Shown: positions 1 to 8,400 of the stretch, piece after piece
Layout of the letters: each line of letters opens with the position of its first letter
Numbering within the stretch: position 1 is the first letter of the stretch
Assembly: GCF_036227205.1 (NCBI RefSeq)
Contig: NZ_CP109442.1
Span: 1,798,001-1,862,000, forward strand
DNA length: 64,000 nt
Source of the DNA: Amycolatopsis sp. NBC_01480
Lineage (GTDB): Bacteria > Actinomycetota > Actinomycetes > Mycobacteriales > Pseudonocardiaceae
Direction of reading: 5' to 3'
The notes under the pieces: generated by a model
What the model was told of the DNA's origin: nothing
The model's input: the letters and a program-made list of their open reading frames with translations, nothing else
The model's database searches: none
Position numbers and translations under genes: made by a program

Positions 1-1161
1 GGCGACCGCGTGTCCAAGGGCATCGTCGGGCTGGTGAAGCTCAGCGAGCACATCCCCGGCTTCACCATCGCGCGTGACGCGGTGATGGAGCGCCTCGGCA
101 TCCCGCCGGTGCTGCTGGAGACGATGGCCTTCCCGTCGGTGTTCGCTTCGGCCGAGACGCGCAAGGCGCTGGCCGGCACCGGCGTCGAGGTGCCACGGCT
201 CGAGGACTACGCGGCCACGCTGTGGCGGTACTGGCGCGAGCACCTCGACCCGTTCCGCGCGCGCAAGCACGGCCCGCGCGGCGAACTCGACGGGCGGCGC
301 GTGATCATCACCGGCGCGTCTTCGGGCATCGGGCGCGCGACGGCGCTGAAGGTCGCGGAAGCGGGCGGCGTGCCGTTGCTCGTGGCGCGGCGGCAGCACG
401 AGCTGGAAGAGGTGCGCGACGAGATCATCGCCGCCGGCGGCACGGCGTCGGTGTACCCGGCGGACCTGACCGACGAGGACTCGGTGCACAAGGCCGTGGA
501 CGCGATGCTGGCCGAGCACGGCCGGATCGACATGCTGGTGAACAACGCGGGCCGCTCGATCCGCCGGTCGATCAAGCTGTCGTACGACCGGATGCACGAC
601 TACGAGCGCGCGATGGCGATCAACTACTTCGGCGCGGTGCGGCTGATCCTCGCCGTGCTGCCGCACATGTCCGAGCGGAAGTTCGGGCACATCGTGAACG
701 TGTCGTCGATCGGCGTGCAGGGCATCGCGCCGCGGTTCTCCGCGTACGCCGCGTCGAAGGCCGCGCTGGACTACTTCTCCCGCATCGCGGCCACCGAGAC
801 GCACGGTGACGGGATCACGTTCACCACCATCCACATGCCGCTGGTGCGCACGCCGATGATCCGGCCGACGAAGATCTACGACGCCTTCCCCACGAAGTCG
901 CCGGAGCAGGCGGCCAACATGGTGATGAAGGCACTGCTGGAGCGCCCGAAGCACATCGGGACCCCGGCGGGGCAGGCGATCGGGCTCGCGTACACGCTCA
1001 CGCCGGGCCTCACCGACGCGATCGCGTACCAGGGTTTCCGGATCTTCCCGGACTCCACGGCGGCCGGCGGCTCGGGACAGCTCAAGATCGGCCGTGGCGA
1101 GAAACACCTGTCGAAGGCCGCGATGACGCTGGCCCGGTTGTCGCGCGGCTTCCACTGGTAG
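1..1161 (+). CDS. C-terminal part of a reductase/SDR fusion protein (5' truncated by window edge)
   Basis: The reading frame is open to the first base of the window, so the gene starts upstream and the GTG at 10 is probably internal. The visible part has about 95 residues of linker or helical sequence and then a complete short-chain dehydrogenase: the NAD(P) motif TGASSGIG near residue 100, NNAG near 180, the catalytic Ser in NVSSIG and the YAASK Tyr/Lys pair near 245-250. Actinobacterial proteins of about 650 residues join an N-terminal extended-SDR fatty acyl-CoA reductase domain to a C-terminal classical SDR, and this fragment fits the second half of that architecture. The substrate is likely a long-chain acyl or aldehyde compound; this is inferred from the family. 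It ends in TAG, followed by about 120 bp with no gene. Confidence 0.8.
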   Translation, partial: GDRVSKGIVGLVKLSEHIPGFTIARDAVMERLGIPPVLLETMAFPSVFASAETRKALAGTGVEVPRLEDYAATLWRYWREHLDPFRARKHGPRGELDGRRVIITGASSGIGRATALKVAEAGGVPLLVARRQHELEEVRDEIIAAGGTASVYPADLTDEDSVHKAVDAMLAEHGRIDMLVNNAGRSIRRSIKLSYDRMHDYERAMAINYFGAVRLILAVLPHMSERKFGHIVNVSSIGVQGIAPRFSAYAASKAALDYFSRIAATETHGDGITFTTIHMPLVRTPMIRPTKIYDAFPTKSPEQAANMVMKALLERPKHIGTPAGQAIGLAYTLTPGLTDAIAYQGFRIFPDSTAAGGSGQLKIGRGEKHLSKAAMTLARLSRGFHW

Positions 1162-1270
1162 TCACGGAGGGTCTGCGGGGGTGAGGCCGTTCAGGGGACG
1201 ATCACCAGGTAGGGCCCGACACGTGGCGGTGAATCACCAGTCCTGACGGCGGCGACACAATGTGCGCGGG

Positions 1271-1276
1271 TACGGT
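1271..1276 (+). promoter_or_regulatory. Candidate -10 box of a leaderless promoter
   Basis: TACGGT lies seven bases upstream of the ATG at 1284. That is the spacing expected when transcription begins at the start codon, as is common in actinobacteria. No Shine-Dalgarno sequence is visible before either the ATG at 1260 or the one at 1284. Confidence 0.4.
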
Positions 1277-1283
1277 CGGGCGC

Positions 1284-2834
1284 ATGGTTCCCGAGCGAGA
1301 CAACGGCCTCCTGCCCGTGCGGCGTGAGTACACCGAAGCCTGGCGCGGCTTCGATCGCAACGAGGTGCGTCAGTACCTCGATCATCTGGAGGCGCAGCTG
1401 CGCCGGCTGCTGAGTGATCGCGACGCGGCGGCGGCGCAGGTAAACACGCTCGCGCGTGAACTGGAGTCCGCCCGCGGCGAGGTGACGAAGCTGCAGGGCC
1501 GCGTCGAGGAGCTGATGAAGCCGCCGGAGCGGCTCGAGGACCTGGACGAGCGGATGCAGCGCACCGTCCAGCTCGCGCAGGCGCGCGCGGAGGAGATCAC
1601 GAAGCGTGCGCAGGTGGCGGCGGAGAAGCATTGGGCTTCGTCCACCGAGGCGTCGACGAAGCTGCGCGAGCGCTACACGCGGCTCGTGGCCGAGCTGGAC
1701 AAGCAGGCCGAAGCGCTGCACTCGGAGCACGAAGAGGCTCTGAAGGAGACGCGCGCGGAGGTGCAGCGGCTGACCGTCGAGGCGGCACAGCGCCGGGAAC
1801 TGCTCGACAACGAGGCGGAGCGCAAGCGCCGCAAGATCGAGCGCGACTTCGACGGCAAGATCACCGCGGAGCGCAGCGCGCACGAAAAGCTCATCGCCGA
1901 CCAGCGCACGGCGAGCAAGAACCAGGCCGAGCGCCGCATCGCGGAGGCGACGGCCGAGGCCAAGCGCCGCGTCGACGAGGCCACCACGGAAGCCAAGCGC
2001 CGCCTCGACGAGGCCACCACGCAGGCCGCGCAGCGCACCACCGCGGCCACCCGCAAGGTCGAGCGTCTCGCCGAAATCCGCGAGCAGGCCCGCAAGAACC
2101 TCGCGATGGCCGACGAGGTCCTCGGCCGCAGCGAAGGACTCCTGGCCGCCCTGCCCGCCGAGTCCGTCATCCCGTCCGCCTCCAAACTGGTCGGCGGCGA
2201 CGATGCTCCTTCGGGCAACGGTGGGTCTTCCGGCTCGGCTGCGGGCCGTCCTTCTCCGACGGCCGGTGCTTCTGCGCCTACGTCCAACGGCGGCCCTGCG
2301 GGCGCGAGCGCCAATGGCGGGGCTGCGGCCAACCGGGGCGCGTCCAATGGCGGTGCCCCGGCCGGTGCCGGTGCCGCCAATCGCGGCGCATCCAACGGCG
2401 GCACCTCGGCCGGCGCTGGCGCGAACGGCGGCACTGCGGCCAACCGCGGCACGTCCAACGGCACCGCCCCGGCCGCTGCCGGCGCGGGTGCGGGTGCCAA
2501 TGGCAACGCCGCGTCCAACGGCGGTGCGTCCAAGGGCAGTGCGGCTGCTTCGGCCCCTGCTGCCTCCCCGGCCCCTTCGACGGCACCGAAGCCCAAGCCG
2601 TCAACGGGATCGACCGACTCGCCGACCACCCCGGGCACGCCGACGGTCAAGCCCGCGGCGGGCAACCCGCTCATGAAGTCCAACGCCCCCAAGCCGAAGC
2701 CGTCCCCCGGCAACGGCAAGACCCCCGGCAATTCGGCCAGCGAAGCCAACTCCGGCAACGAGGGCTCCGGAAGCCAGGGCGGCAACAACTCGGGCAAGCC
2801 GCTCTCCCCGACTGCGGGCAAGCCCGCATCCTGA
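1284..2834 (+). CDS. DivIVA-like coiled-coil protein with low-complexity tail
   Basis: A cytoplasmic protein of 516 residues. Residues 10-40 resemble the DivIVA N-terminal domain (REYTEAWRGFDRNEVRQYLD), a membrane-curvature and polarity module. Residues about 30-280 form an almost continuous coiled coil rich in Ala, Glu, Arg and Lys, including near-repeats of the type EATTEAKRR. Residues about 300-516 are low complexity, rich in Gly, Ala, Asn, Ser and Pro, with repeated NRGASNGG-type units. This resembles DivIVA/Scy-type scaffolds of polar growth, but the tail has no recognisable fold. I chose the ATG at 1284 because a -10-like hexamer sits seven bases before it; an in-frame ATG at 1260 is the alternative. 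A perfect hairpin follows the stop. Confidence 0.75.
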   Translation: MVPERDNGLLPVRREYTEAWRGFDRNEVRQYLDHLEAQLRRLLSDRDAAAAQVNTLARELESARGEVTKLQGRVEELMKPPERLEDLDERMQRTVQLAQARAEEITKRAQVAAEKHWASSTEASTKLRERYTRLVAELDKQAEALHSEHEEALKETRAEVQRLTVEAAQRRELLDNEAERKRRKIERDFDGKITAERSAHEKLIADQRTASKNQAERRIAEATAEAKRRVDEATTEAKRRLDEATTQAAQRTTAATRKVERLAEIREQARKNLAMADEVLGRSEGLLAALPAESVIPSASKLVGGDDAPSGNGGSSGSAAGRPSPTAGASAPTSNGGPAGASANGGAAANRGASNGGAPAGAGAANRGASNGGTSAGAGANGGTAANRGTSNGTAPAAAGAGAGANGNAASNGGASKGSAAASAPAASPAPSTAPKPKPSTGSTDSPTTPGTPTVKPAAGNPLMKSNAPKPKPSPGNGKTPGNSASEANSGNEGSGSQGGNNSGKPLSPTAGKPAS

Positions 2835-2845
2835 TCAAGCACCAC

Positions 2846-2883
2846 GCAAAGAAGCCCCTCCCGGCCGGGAGGGGCTTCTTTGC
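2846..2883. terminator. Perfect bidirectional hairpin terminator
   Basis: Two 19-base arms (2846-2864 and 2865-2883) are exact reverse complements meeting at a central GGCC, with A-rich and T-rich outer ends (GCAAAGAAG and CTTCTTTGC). It lies 12 bp after the DivIVA-like gene and would work in either direction. It also forms the left border of the degenerate repeat array. Confidence 0.8.
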
Positions 2884-3297
2884 GTCTGGTGGCGGCGGGC
2901 TCCGCGTCTGACGCACAGAAGACGGCAGCGCTCCCGCCTGGTGATCAGAAGGCTGCGGCGCTCTACGCCTCGCACAAGGAGGGTGGCGGGGCTCTGCATC
3001 CGGTGCTCAGAAAGCGCAGGGCTCCCGTCTGGTGATCGGAAGGCTGCAGCGCCGCAAAGAGTGCGGCGGGCTCTGCGTCTGACGCGCAGAAAAGCGGCAG
3101 TGCTCCGCGTCTGGTGCTCGGTGCTTTCTGCGTCTGGTGCTCGGCAGCGGCAGGCTCTGCATCTGGCGCAAGAGGGCGGCAGGGCTCTGCGTCTGACGCG
3201 CAGAACGCGCGGGACTCCGCGTCTGGCCGAGGGCTCTGCGTCTAGTGCAAAGAGGGCGGCGAGGTTCCGCATCTGGTGCTCAGAACGCGGCACCGGT
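2884..3297. repeat. Array of about 14 degenerate tandem repeats
   Basis: About 410 bp are built from variants of a unit near GGGCTCTGCGTCTGRYGC followed by CAGAA and GCGGCA, roughly 20-34 bp per copy. Clear copies begin near 2896, 2989, 3018, 3067, 3128, 3152 and 3182. Variation is mostly substitution at a few positions (GCGTCTG/GCATCTG, GACGC/GGTGC) with spacing changes that break any reading frame. Open frames cross it on both strands, but they are Arg/Ala/Ser-rich shifts without start sites, so I treat it as non-coding. Bases 3298-3442 show no gene. Confidence 0.7.
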
Positions 3298-3442
3298 CCG
3301 CGGCCCGTGCGCGGAGGGCGGCGGTGCGCGAAGGCCGTTATCCGAGCCGCAAAGCACCGGCCCGGATAACGGGGCGGCGGCTCCGCGCCTGCCGCCGCCC
3401 CGGGCCGGAGAGCCTCCAGATGGGAGGCTCGGAGGGGAAGTC

Positions 3443-4078
3443 TCAGATGGCGCCGGCGCGCAGGGCGTACGCGACGGCGTGGGCGCGGTTGTTCAGGCCG
3501 CAGCGGGTCATCAGGCCGTAGAGGACGTTCTTCACGGTGCGTTCGGAGTAGCAGAGCTTGGCGGCGATCTCCTCGGTGCCGAAGCCCTCGGCGACGAGGC
3601 GGAGGACGTCGCACTCGCGGGCGGCCAGGCCGGAGAGGGTGAGGCCGTTGGGCTCGAGGACGTCGCGGCGCATGCGCTGCACCTGGCCGAGCAGGGCGCC
3701 CTGCAGGCGCGGCGGCAGGGTGGCCGTGCCGTCGCCCGCGGCGAGCACCGCGGCGACCAGCTCGGCGCCGCCGGTTTCGCGGCGGGGCAGGATCGCCACG
3801 ATGCCGCACTCGATGGCCGTCATGAGGTCACTCTCGCGGAAGTGGTCGGCGACGATCACCAGGTCCGGGCCCGCCAGGTGCTCGGACTCGCGGCCCAGCT
3901 CCTTCACCCGCGCGAGCACCCGATCGGTGACGTGCTCCTCCATCACGAGGACGACGTCGGCCTGCGCGGCCGAGTCCTCGGGCAGTACCTGCAGCTCGGC
4001 GCGGGTCCCCAGCAGACTCGCGGCGCCGGCCTTGGTGATCGGGTCCGAGGCGAGAACAGCGACTTTGACGAGCTTCAC
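3443..4078 (-). CDS. LuxR/NarL-type regulator with pseudo-receiver domain
   Basis: A DNA-binding protein of 211 residues. Residues 1-120 have the fold order of a response-regulator receiver, but the usual acidic pair is reduced to SDP (residues 11-13) and the strand that should end in the phosphoacceptor Asp reads DVVLVMEE, so classical phosphorylation is unlikely. Residues about 145-211 are a LuxR-type helix-turn-helix (LSGLAARECDVLRLVAEG, then SERTVKNV). The GTG at 4078 follows GTAGGAGTAC at good spacing; upstream in-frame GTGs at 4096 and 4093 lack this. The protein is a paralogue of the regulator at 17309-17902, and the two genes share an upstream element. No sensor kinase is nearby, so the signal is unknown. 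Confidence 0.8.
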   Translation of the reverse strand: MKLVKVAVLASDPITKAGAASLLGTRAELQVLPEDSAAQADVVLVMEEHVTDRVLARVKELGRESEHLAGPDLVIVADHFRESDLMTAIECGIVAILPRRETGGAELVAAVLAAGDGTATLPPRLQGALLGQVQRMRRDVLEPNGLTLSGLAARECDVLRLVAEGFGTEEIAAKLCYSERTVKNVLYGLMTRCGLNNRAHAVAYALRAGAI

Positions 4079-4130
4079 GAGTACTCCTACCACCACTCCA
4101 CGTTGACGGCAGTCAGTCTCGCGTGCGCGA

Positions 4131-4144
4131 CTTCACGTTTTCTC
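4131..4144 (-). promoter_or_regulatory. Shared upstream element of the pseudo-receiver regulator genes, copy 1
   Basis: Read on the minus strand this is GAGAAAACGTGAAG, 53 bases before the GTG at 4078. The second regulator gene has GAGAATTCGTGAAG 54 bases before its ATG. In both, ACTGA follows at the same offset downstream. GTGAAG could be a -35 element or an operator half-site. Further GTGAAG/CTTCACG half-sites lie at 4174-4179 and 4208-4214. Confidence 0.45.
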
Positions 4145-4209
4145 CCCGCGAATCTCCACGGCCCGCAGAGTTTGTGAAGAACGTGGCTGTCAGCCCAGGT
4201 CAGCGGACT

Positions 4210-4566
4210 TCACGACGCCTTCTTGACCGCCTTCACGGACCGGCCGAGCGACCCCGGCGCCGCGCTCCGGCTCTCCGGACCCGGCGCAGCGCGCCCGGCC
4301 GGCTGGCACCCGGCCCAGCACCGGCCGCCCGACACCCGGTCCCGCGCCCCGCGGCCCGGTGCTCCACTGCCCGCCACCCGAGCCCGGCCCAGCTTCCGAC
4401 CGGCCAGTGCCAACCTCCCGGCGGCCACCCAGCCTCGGTGCGGCAGCCGAGGTTCTCGGCTGCCGCCGCCTGGACCCAGCGCGGCGCCCCCGGGCTGTCC
4501 GAGACCTGGCTCAGTACCCGGCCGCCCAGAGCCCGACCGTTCGTCTCCCGGACCCGGCGCCCAGGG
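4210..4566 (-). pseudogene. In-frame tail behind the amber stop of the second WXG100 gene
   Basis: Downstream of the TAG at 4569-4567 the same frame stays open for 118 codons and ends in TGA at 4212-4210. The translated tail is rich in Gly, Pro, Arg and Ala and ends in KAVKKAS. Just before the TAG the protein reads GRPGTEPGLG; 24 codons later the same ten residues recur, followed by CAG (Gln) at 4497-4495 where the first copy has TAG. This is the pattern expected if a CAG became TAG by one transition, cutting off a once-longer C-terminus. Read-through, or chance in GC-rich DNA, are the alternatives. Confidence 0.45.
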
Positions 4567-4884
4567 CTATCCGAGACCTGGCTCAGTACCCGGCCGCCCG
4601 GTTTCCGACCTGGTGCCCGGACCCGCGCCGGGGCCGGAGCTGTCCGCGATCTCCTCGAACGCGTCCCGCGCCCGGTCCAGGCACTCCGGCATCCGGGCCA
4701 GTGCCTCGGTCCACTCCTGTTTCGCCGCGTTGTAGCGCGCCCGGGCCTCCGCCGGCCACGCGGCCAGGTCCTGTTCCACAGTGGACTCCAGCTCCGCCAT
4801 CACGGCGCGGAGGCCGCCGGTGGTGGCGCCCATCCGGTCCAGGATGTCGTCGGCGTGGCTGAAGTCGGAACCGCCGCCCGTCAT
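4567..4884 (-). CDS. WXG100-family protein, second of pair
   Basis: A small alpha-helical protein of 105 residues that would form a helical hairpin and a heterodimer with its neighbour for type VII (ESX) secretion. The turn reads AAWPAEARARY, with Trp-Pro-Ala in place of Trp-x-Gly, so the signature is degenerate in this partner. Helical regions are about residues 10-40 and 50-80; residues 82-105 are a Gly/Pro/Thr tail. The start ATG at 4884 lies two bases after the stop of the upstream WXG100 gene, implying translational coupling. The stop is an amber codon with an open frame behind it. No ESX core or ATPase gene is in the window. Confidence 0.75.
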   Translation of the reverse strand: MTGGGSDFSHADDILDRMGATTGGLRAVMAELESTVEQDLAAWPAEARARYNAAKQEWTEALARMPECLDRARDAFEEIADSSGPGAGPGTRSETGRPGTEPGLG

Positions 4885-4886
4885 GT

Positions 4887-5138
4887 TCAGGTTCCGCTCG
4901 GGCCGCCGGTTCGGTTTCCGGCCGTGGACCTCGCGCCGGCGGTGGCCGCCATCAGGTCCTCCAAGCGGCCGACGATCACGTCGAACTGTTGTTCCCATTC
5001 GTTCATGGCCTGGCCGAAGCGGACGGAGGCCTCGCCCCGCCAAGACGTCTGCAAAACGGCCATCTCGGTGTTGACCTGGCGCAAGTGCGCGTTGGCGGAT
5101 TCGATCGCCCGGGCGAACTGCCCCGCTGTGTCCTGCAT
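4887..5138 (-). CDS. WXG100-family protein, first of pair
   Basis: A protein of 83 residues with the canonical Trp-Arg-Gly turn in LQTSWRGEASVRF at about residue 35, flanked by two amphipathic helices. This is the standard ESAT-6/CFP-10 layout for type VII secretion. The ATG at 5138 follows GAGGAGAGGC; an in-frame ATG five codons upstream has no comparable ribosome site. The tail (TAGARSTAGNRTGGPSGT) is Gly/Thr/Ser-rich. It is the leading gene of the two-gene unit. The large SARP gene is divergent from it, across the 328-bp region 5139-5466. Confidence 0.8.
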   Translation of the reverse strand: MQDTAGQFARAIESANAHLRQVNTEMAVLQTSWRGEASVRFGQAMNEWEQQFDVIVGRLEDLMAATAGARSTAGNRTGGPSGT

Positions 5139-5466
5139 GCCTCTCCTCGCCACATCCCCAGCCCGCCTGCGATCGGCAGGCGAGGCACCACCGAGGGTGA
5201 TCCAACGACCGGAGCCGGCGGTACCGAACCCCCTGGTGCTATGCCCGAATTTCGGTGATCATTGCCTGCCGGGCCCCCGGCCGGGGCCTGGGTGAGTTTT
5301 CCTGCCGTTCGCCGCTGGGCCGGATGGCTGAAACGCGCGGGCCCGACAATCGGGAAACCGGACCGGGCGAGCAACCCTCCCCAGGGCCGCCGCGTCACCG
5401 TTTCGGGCGTAAGCTCACCACTGGCATCCGGCGTGTGACGATCCGTCAGCGCGTGAAGGGAGACCC
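5139..5466. promoter_or_regulatory. Divergent intergenic region between the WXG100 pair and the first SARP gene
   Basis: These 328 bases carry no convincing gene. TAAGCT at 5410-5415 is a plausible -10 box for the SARP gene, whose ribosome site AAGGGAG (5456-5462) precedes the ATG at 5467. I did not find a good -35 partner or a clear inverted repeat. Confidence 0.35.
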
Positions 5467-8400
5467 ATGTCGGCAGCGGACGGCGCGGGGCCAGGCTTCA
5501 CCGCGCCGAGGGTCCAGCTGCTCGGCCCGGTAAAGGCCTGGCGAGGGGACACCGAGCTCGACCTCGGCTCCGCCCACCGGCGCACGGTCTTCGCCGTGCT
5601 GGCCATGTCGCCGAACCGCACGGTGTCGCGCGAGGAGCTGATCGACGCGGTCTGGGGCGACGCTCCCCCGGCCAGCGCCCAGGGCAGCATCTACACCTAC
5701 ATCTCCGGCCTGCGCCGGGTGCTCGAGCCCGGCCGCGCCCGGGGCACCGGCCCGCAGCTGCTCGCGTCCATCGGCTCCGGCTACTCGCTGTGCGTGGAGT
5801 CCGAGACCATCGACGTGCACCACTTCGAGGCCCTGCGCGAAAAAGCCCATCGCCACCTCACCGCCGACGAGCTGCGGCCCGCCCGCCAGGTGCTCGACGA
5901 GGCGCTCGGGCTGTGGCACGGCACCCCGCTGTCCGGGCTGCCCGGGCCGTTCGCCGACGCGCAGCGCGCCCGCCTCGAAGAGCTGCGGCTGGCGACCGTC
6001 GAACGGCGGGCGCTGGCGGTCCTGAACGACGGCGGTCACGGCGAGCTGGTCGCCGGGCTGACCGCGCTCACCCAGGAGCACCCGTTCCGGGAGACGCTGC
6101 GCGGCCTGCTGATGCGCGCGCTGGACGCCGGCGACCGCCGCACCGAGGCGCTCGCCGTCTACACCGACGTGCGGGACCGGCTGATCGAGGCGTCCGGCAC
6201 CGAGCCCGGCCCGGCACTGCGCGAGCTGTACGAGCGCATCCGCGACGGCGAGTCCCGGCCCGCCGCCCCGCCGTCCACGCCCCGTCCCTCGCCTGCGCCC
6301 GCCCGCGTGCCGCGGTTCCCGGTGCCGGTCCTGCCCCCGCGCCCGGACGTGTTCTTCGACCGGACCGAAGAGACGCTGCTGGTGCGCGAGGCCGTCGCCG
6401 GGCTGCCGAGCGGGCTCGGCCGGTCGGTCTGGGTCGAGGGCGAGCCGGGCATCGGGAAGACCGCGCTGCTGGCCGAAACCCTGGCCATGGCCCAGGAAGC
6501 CGGCTGCAAGCCGCTGTTCGCCGCGGCCGACGCGCTGGACCAGCGGTTCGCGCTGCGCCCGTTGCTCGACGCGCTGGGCGTGCACCCTCGGGCGTCGGAC
6601 CTGCGGCGCGCCGAGCTGGCCGTGGCGCTGGCGGAGAACCCGGACCAGGACCCGGTCGAGGGCCTGCTCGGGCTGGTCCGCGAGCTGTGCGCGGACGAGC
6701 CGCTGGTGCTCGTGGTCGACGATCTCCAGTGGGCCGACGAAACCACGCTGCGCGTCTGGCGCTACCTGAGCCGCGAGACGCGACGGCTGCCGCTGCTGCT
6801 GATCGGCGCGTGCCGGCCGATCCCGCGGCCCGCCGCGCTGGACAGCCTGCGCGCCGAGCTTTCCGCCGACGGCGCTGACGTGCTCGCGCTCGGCCCGCTG
6901 CCCGAGAGCGCCATCCGCGACCTCTCGGCCGACCTCACCGGCGCCCCGCCAGGCCAGGTGCTGCGGATCCTGATCTCCTACGCCGCCGGAAACCCGCGCT
7001 ACGCCAAGGAAACCGTCGAGACGCTGCTGTCGAACTCGATGATCCTGCTGGACGGCGCGCAGGCCATCGTGGACGGCAACAGCTGCCGCTCCATCCCGTC
7101 CCCGCTGGGCTCGCGCGTGACGCTCTACCTCAGCTTCCTGTCCAGCGGCACACGCGACGTGCTGCGCTGGGCGGCGTTGCTGGGTAAGGAGTTCTCACTC
7201 GCCGACATCGCGATCGCCACCGAGCGCCAGGCGACGGCGCTGGTCGGCGCCGTCGAAGAGGCGCTCGCGGCCGGAGTGCTCGTCGAGTCCGACGACCGCC
7301 TGAAGTTCCGGCATCCGCTGCTGCGCCGGGTGCTCTGCGAAAAGACGCCGGCCGCGATGCGCGTCGCGCTGCACCGCCAGCTGGCCGAGGCGTTCCACGG
7401 CGCGGGCGCGTCGCCGGAGCGGGTGGCCGAGCAGCTCGCCGCGGCGCCGGTGCAGATCGACTCTTGGGTGACCGCCTGGCTGCTCGAGCACATCGGCTCG
7501 GTCGCCACCGGCTCGCCGCGGATGGCGGTGGACCTGCTGCGGCACGTGGTCACGCAGGGCACGCTCCCGGCCGAAGCACGCGAGCCGCTCACCGCCACCC
7601 TGGCGCGGCTGCTGTTCTGGCTCGGCCGCGAACCCGAGGCGGAGGCGCGGTCCGTGGTCGCGCGCACCGAGGACAGCAGGCAGGCCGCGGAAATGCGCTG
7701 GATCCTGGCCTACATCTACTACCGGCGCGGCGAGTTCGCCGAGGCCGCGGAAGAGGTCCGGCGGACGCTGGCCGACCCGAACGTGCCGGAGATGTGGCGC
7801 GGCCGCCACGAAACCCTGCGCGTGACGATCGAGCGGCTGGCCGCCGACGAGACGTCCCAGCCGGACCTGTCCGAGCTGGGTGTCCTCGACGGACTCGACG
7901 ACGCCGCCGAGCCGCTGGACACCGCCCGCCGCCTGGCCGCGATCCGCGCCGTGCCCGGCGAAATGCACCTGGCCGGCGCCGTGCACTACTACTGGCGCGG
8001 GCGCTGGCCCGAGGCGCTGGCCGAGCTGGACACGGTGATCAAGGGCGGCGCGGAGACGGCGTCGTACGTGCTGCGCAGCCCGGGCTCGGCACTGCTGGTG
8101 CACGGCGTCGGCGCGTTGATCGCCGGGCACCGCAACGAGCCGGAGGAGGCGCGCGCCCACCTGGACGCGGCTTCCCGGCAGCACTGGCCCAACGACCTGG
8201 AGCCCAACGGCGGCGACTACCTGCTGGCGGCCGAGGCCCAGCTGGCGGAGCTGGAAGGACGGCCGGAGGCGGCATTGGCGGCGCTCTCGCCGTTGCTGGA
8301 CCCCGGTTACCCGCCGTCGGCGCGGCAGCAGTGGCTGCCGGACCTGGCACGGCTGGCCGTGCAGCTCGGCGATCAACGGGCGCACCAGGCGCTGCGGATG

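Noticed and set aside
2884..3297. CRISPR array
   Set aside because: Repeats are degenerate and contiguous, with no unique spacers of constant size, and no cas gene is in the window.
2835..3809. 324-codon minus-strand frame through the degenerate repeat array
   Set aside because: It overlaps a convincing LuxR-type gene in another frame, and the repeats do not keep frame. Composition is almost entirely Arg, Pro, Ala and Gly.
4123..5295. 390-codon plus-strand frame over the WXG100 pair
   Set aside because: Pro/Arg/Ser-rich composition, no start signal, and it runs antisense to two recognised WXG100 genes.
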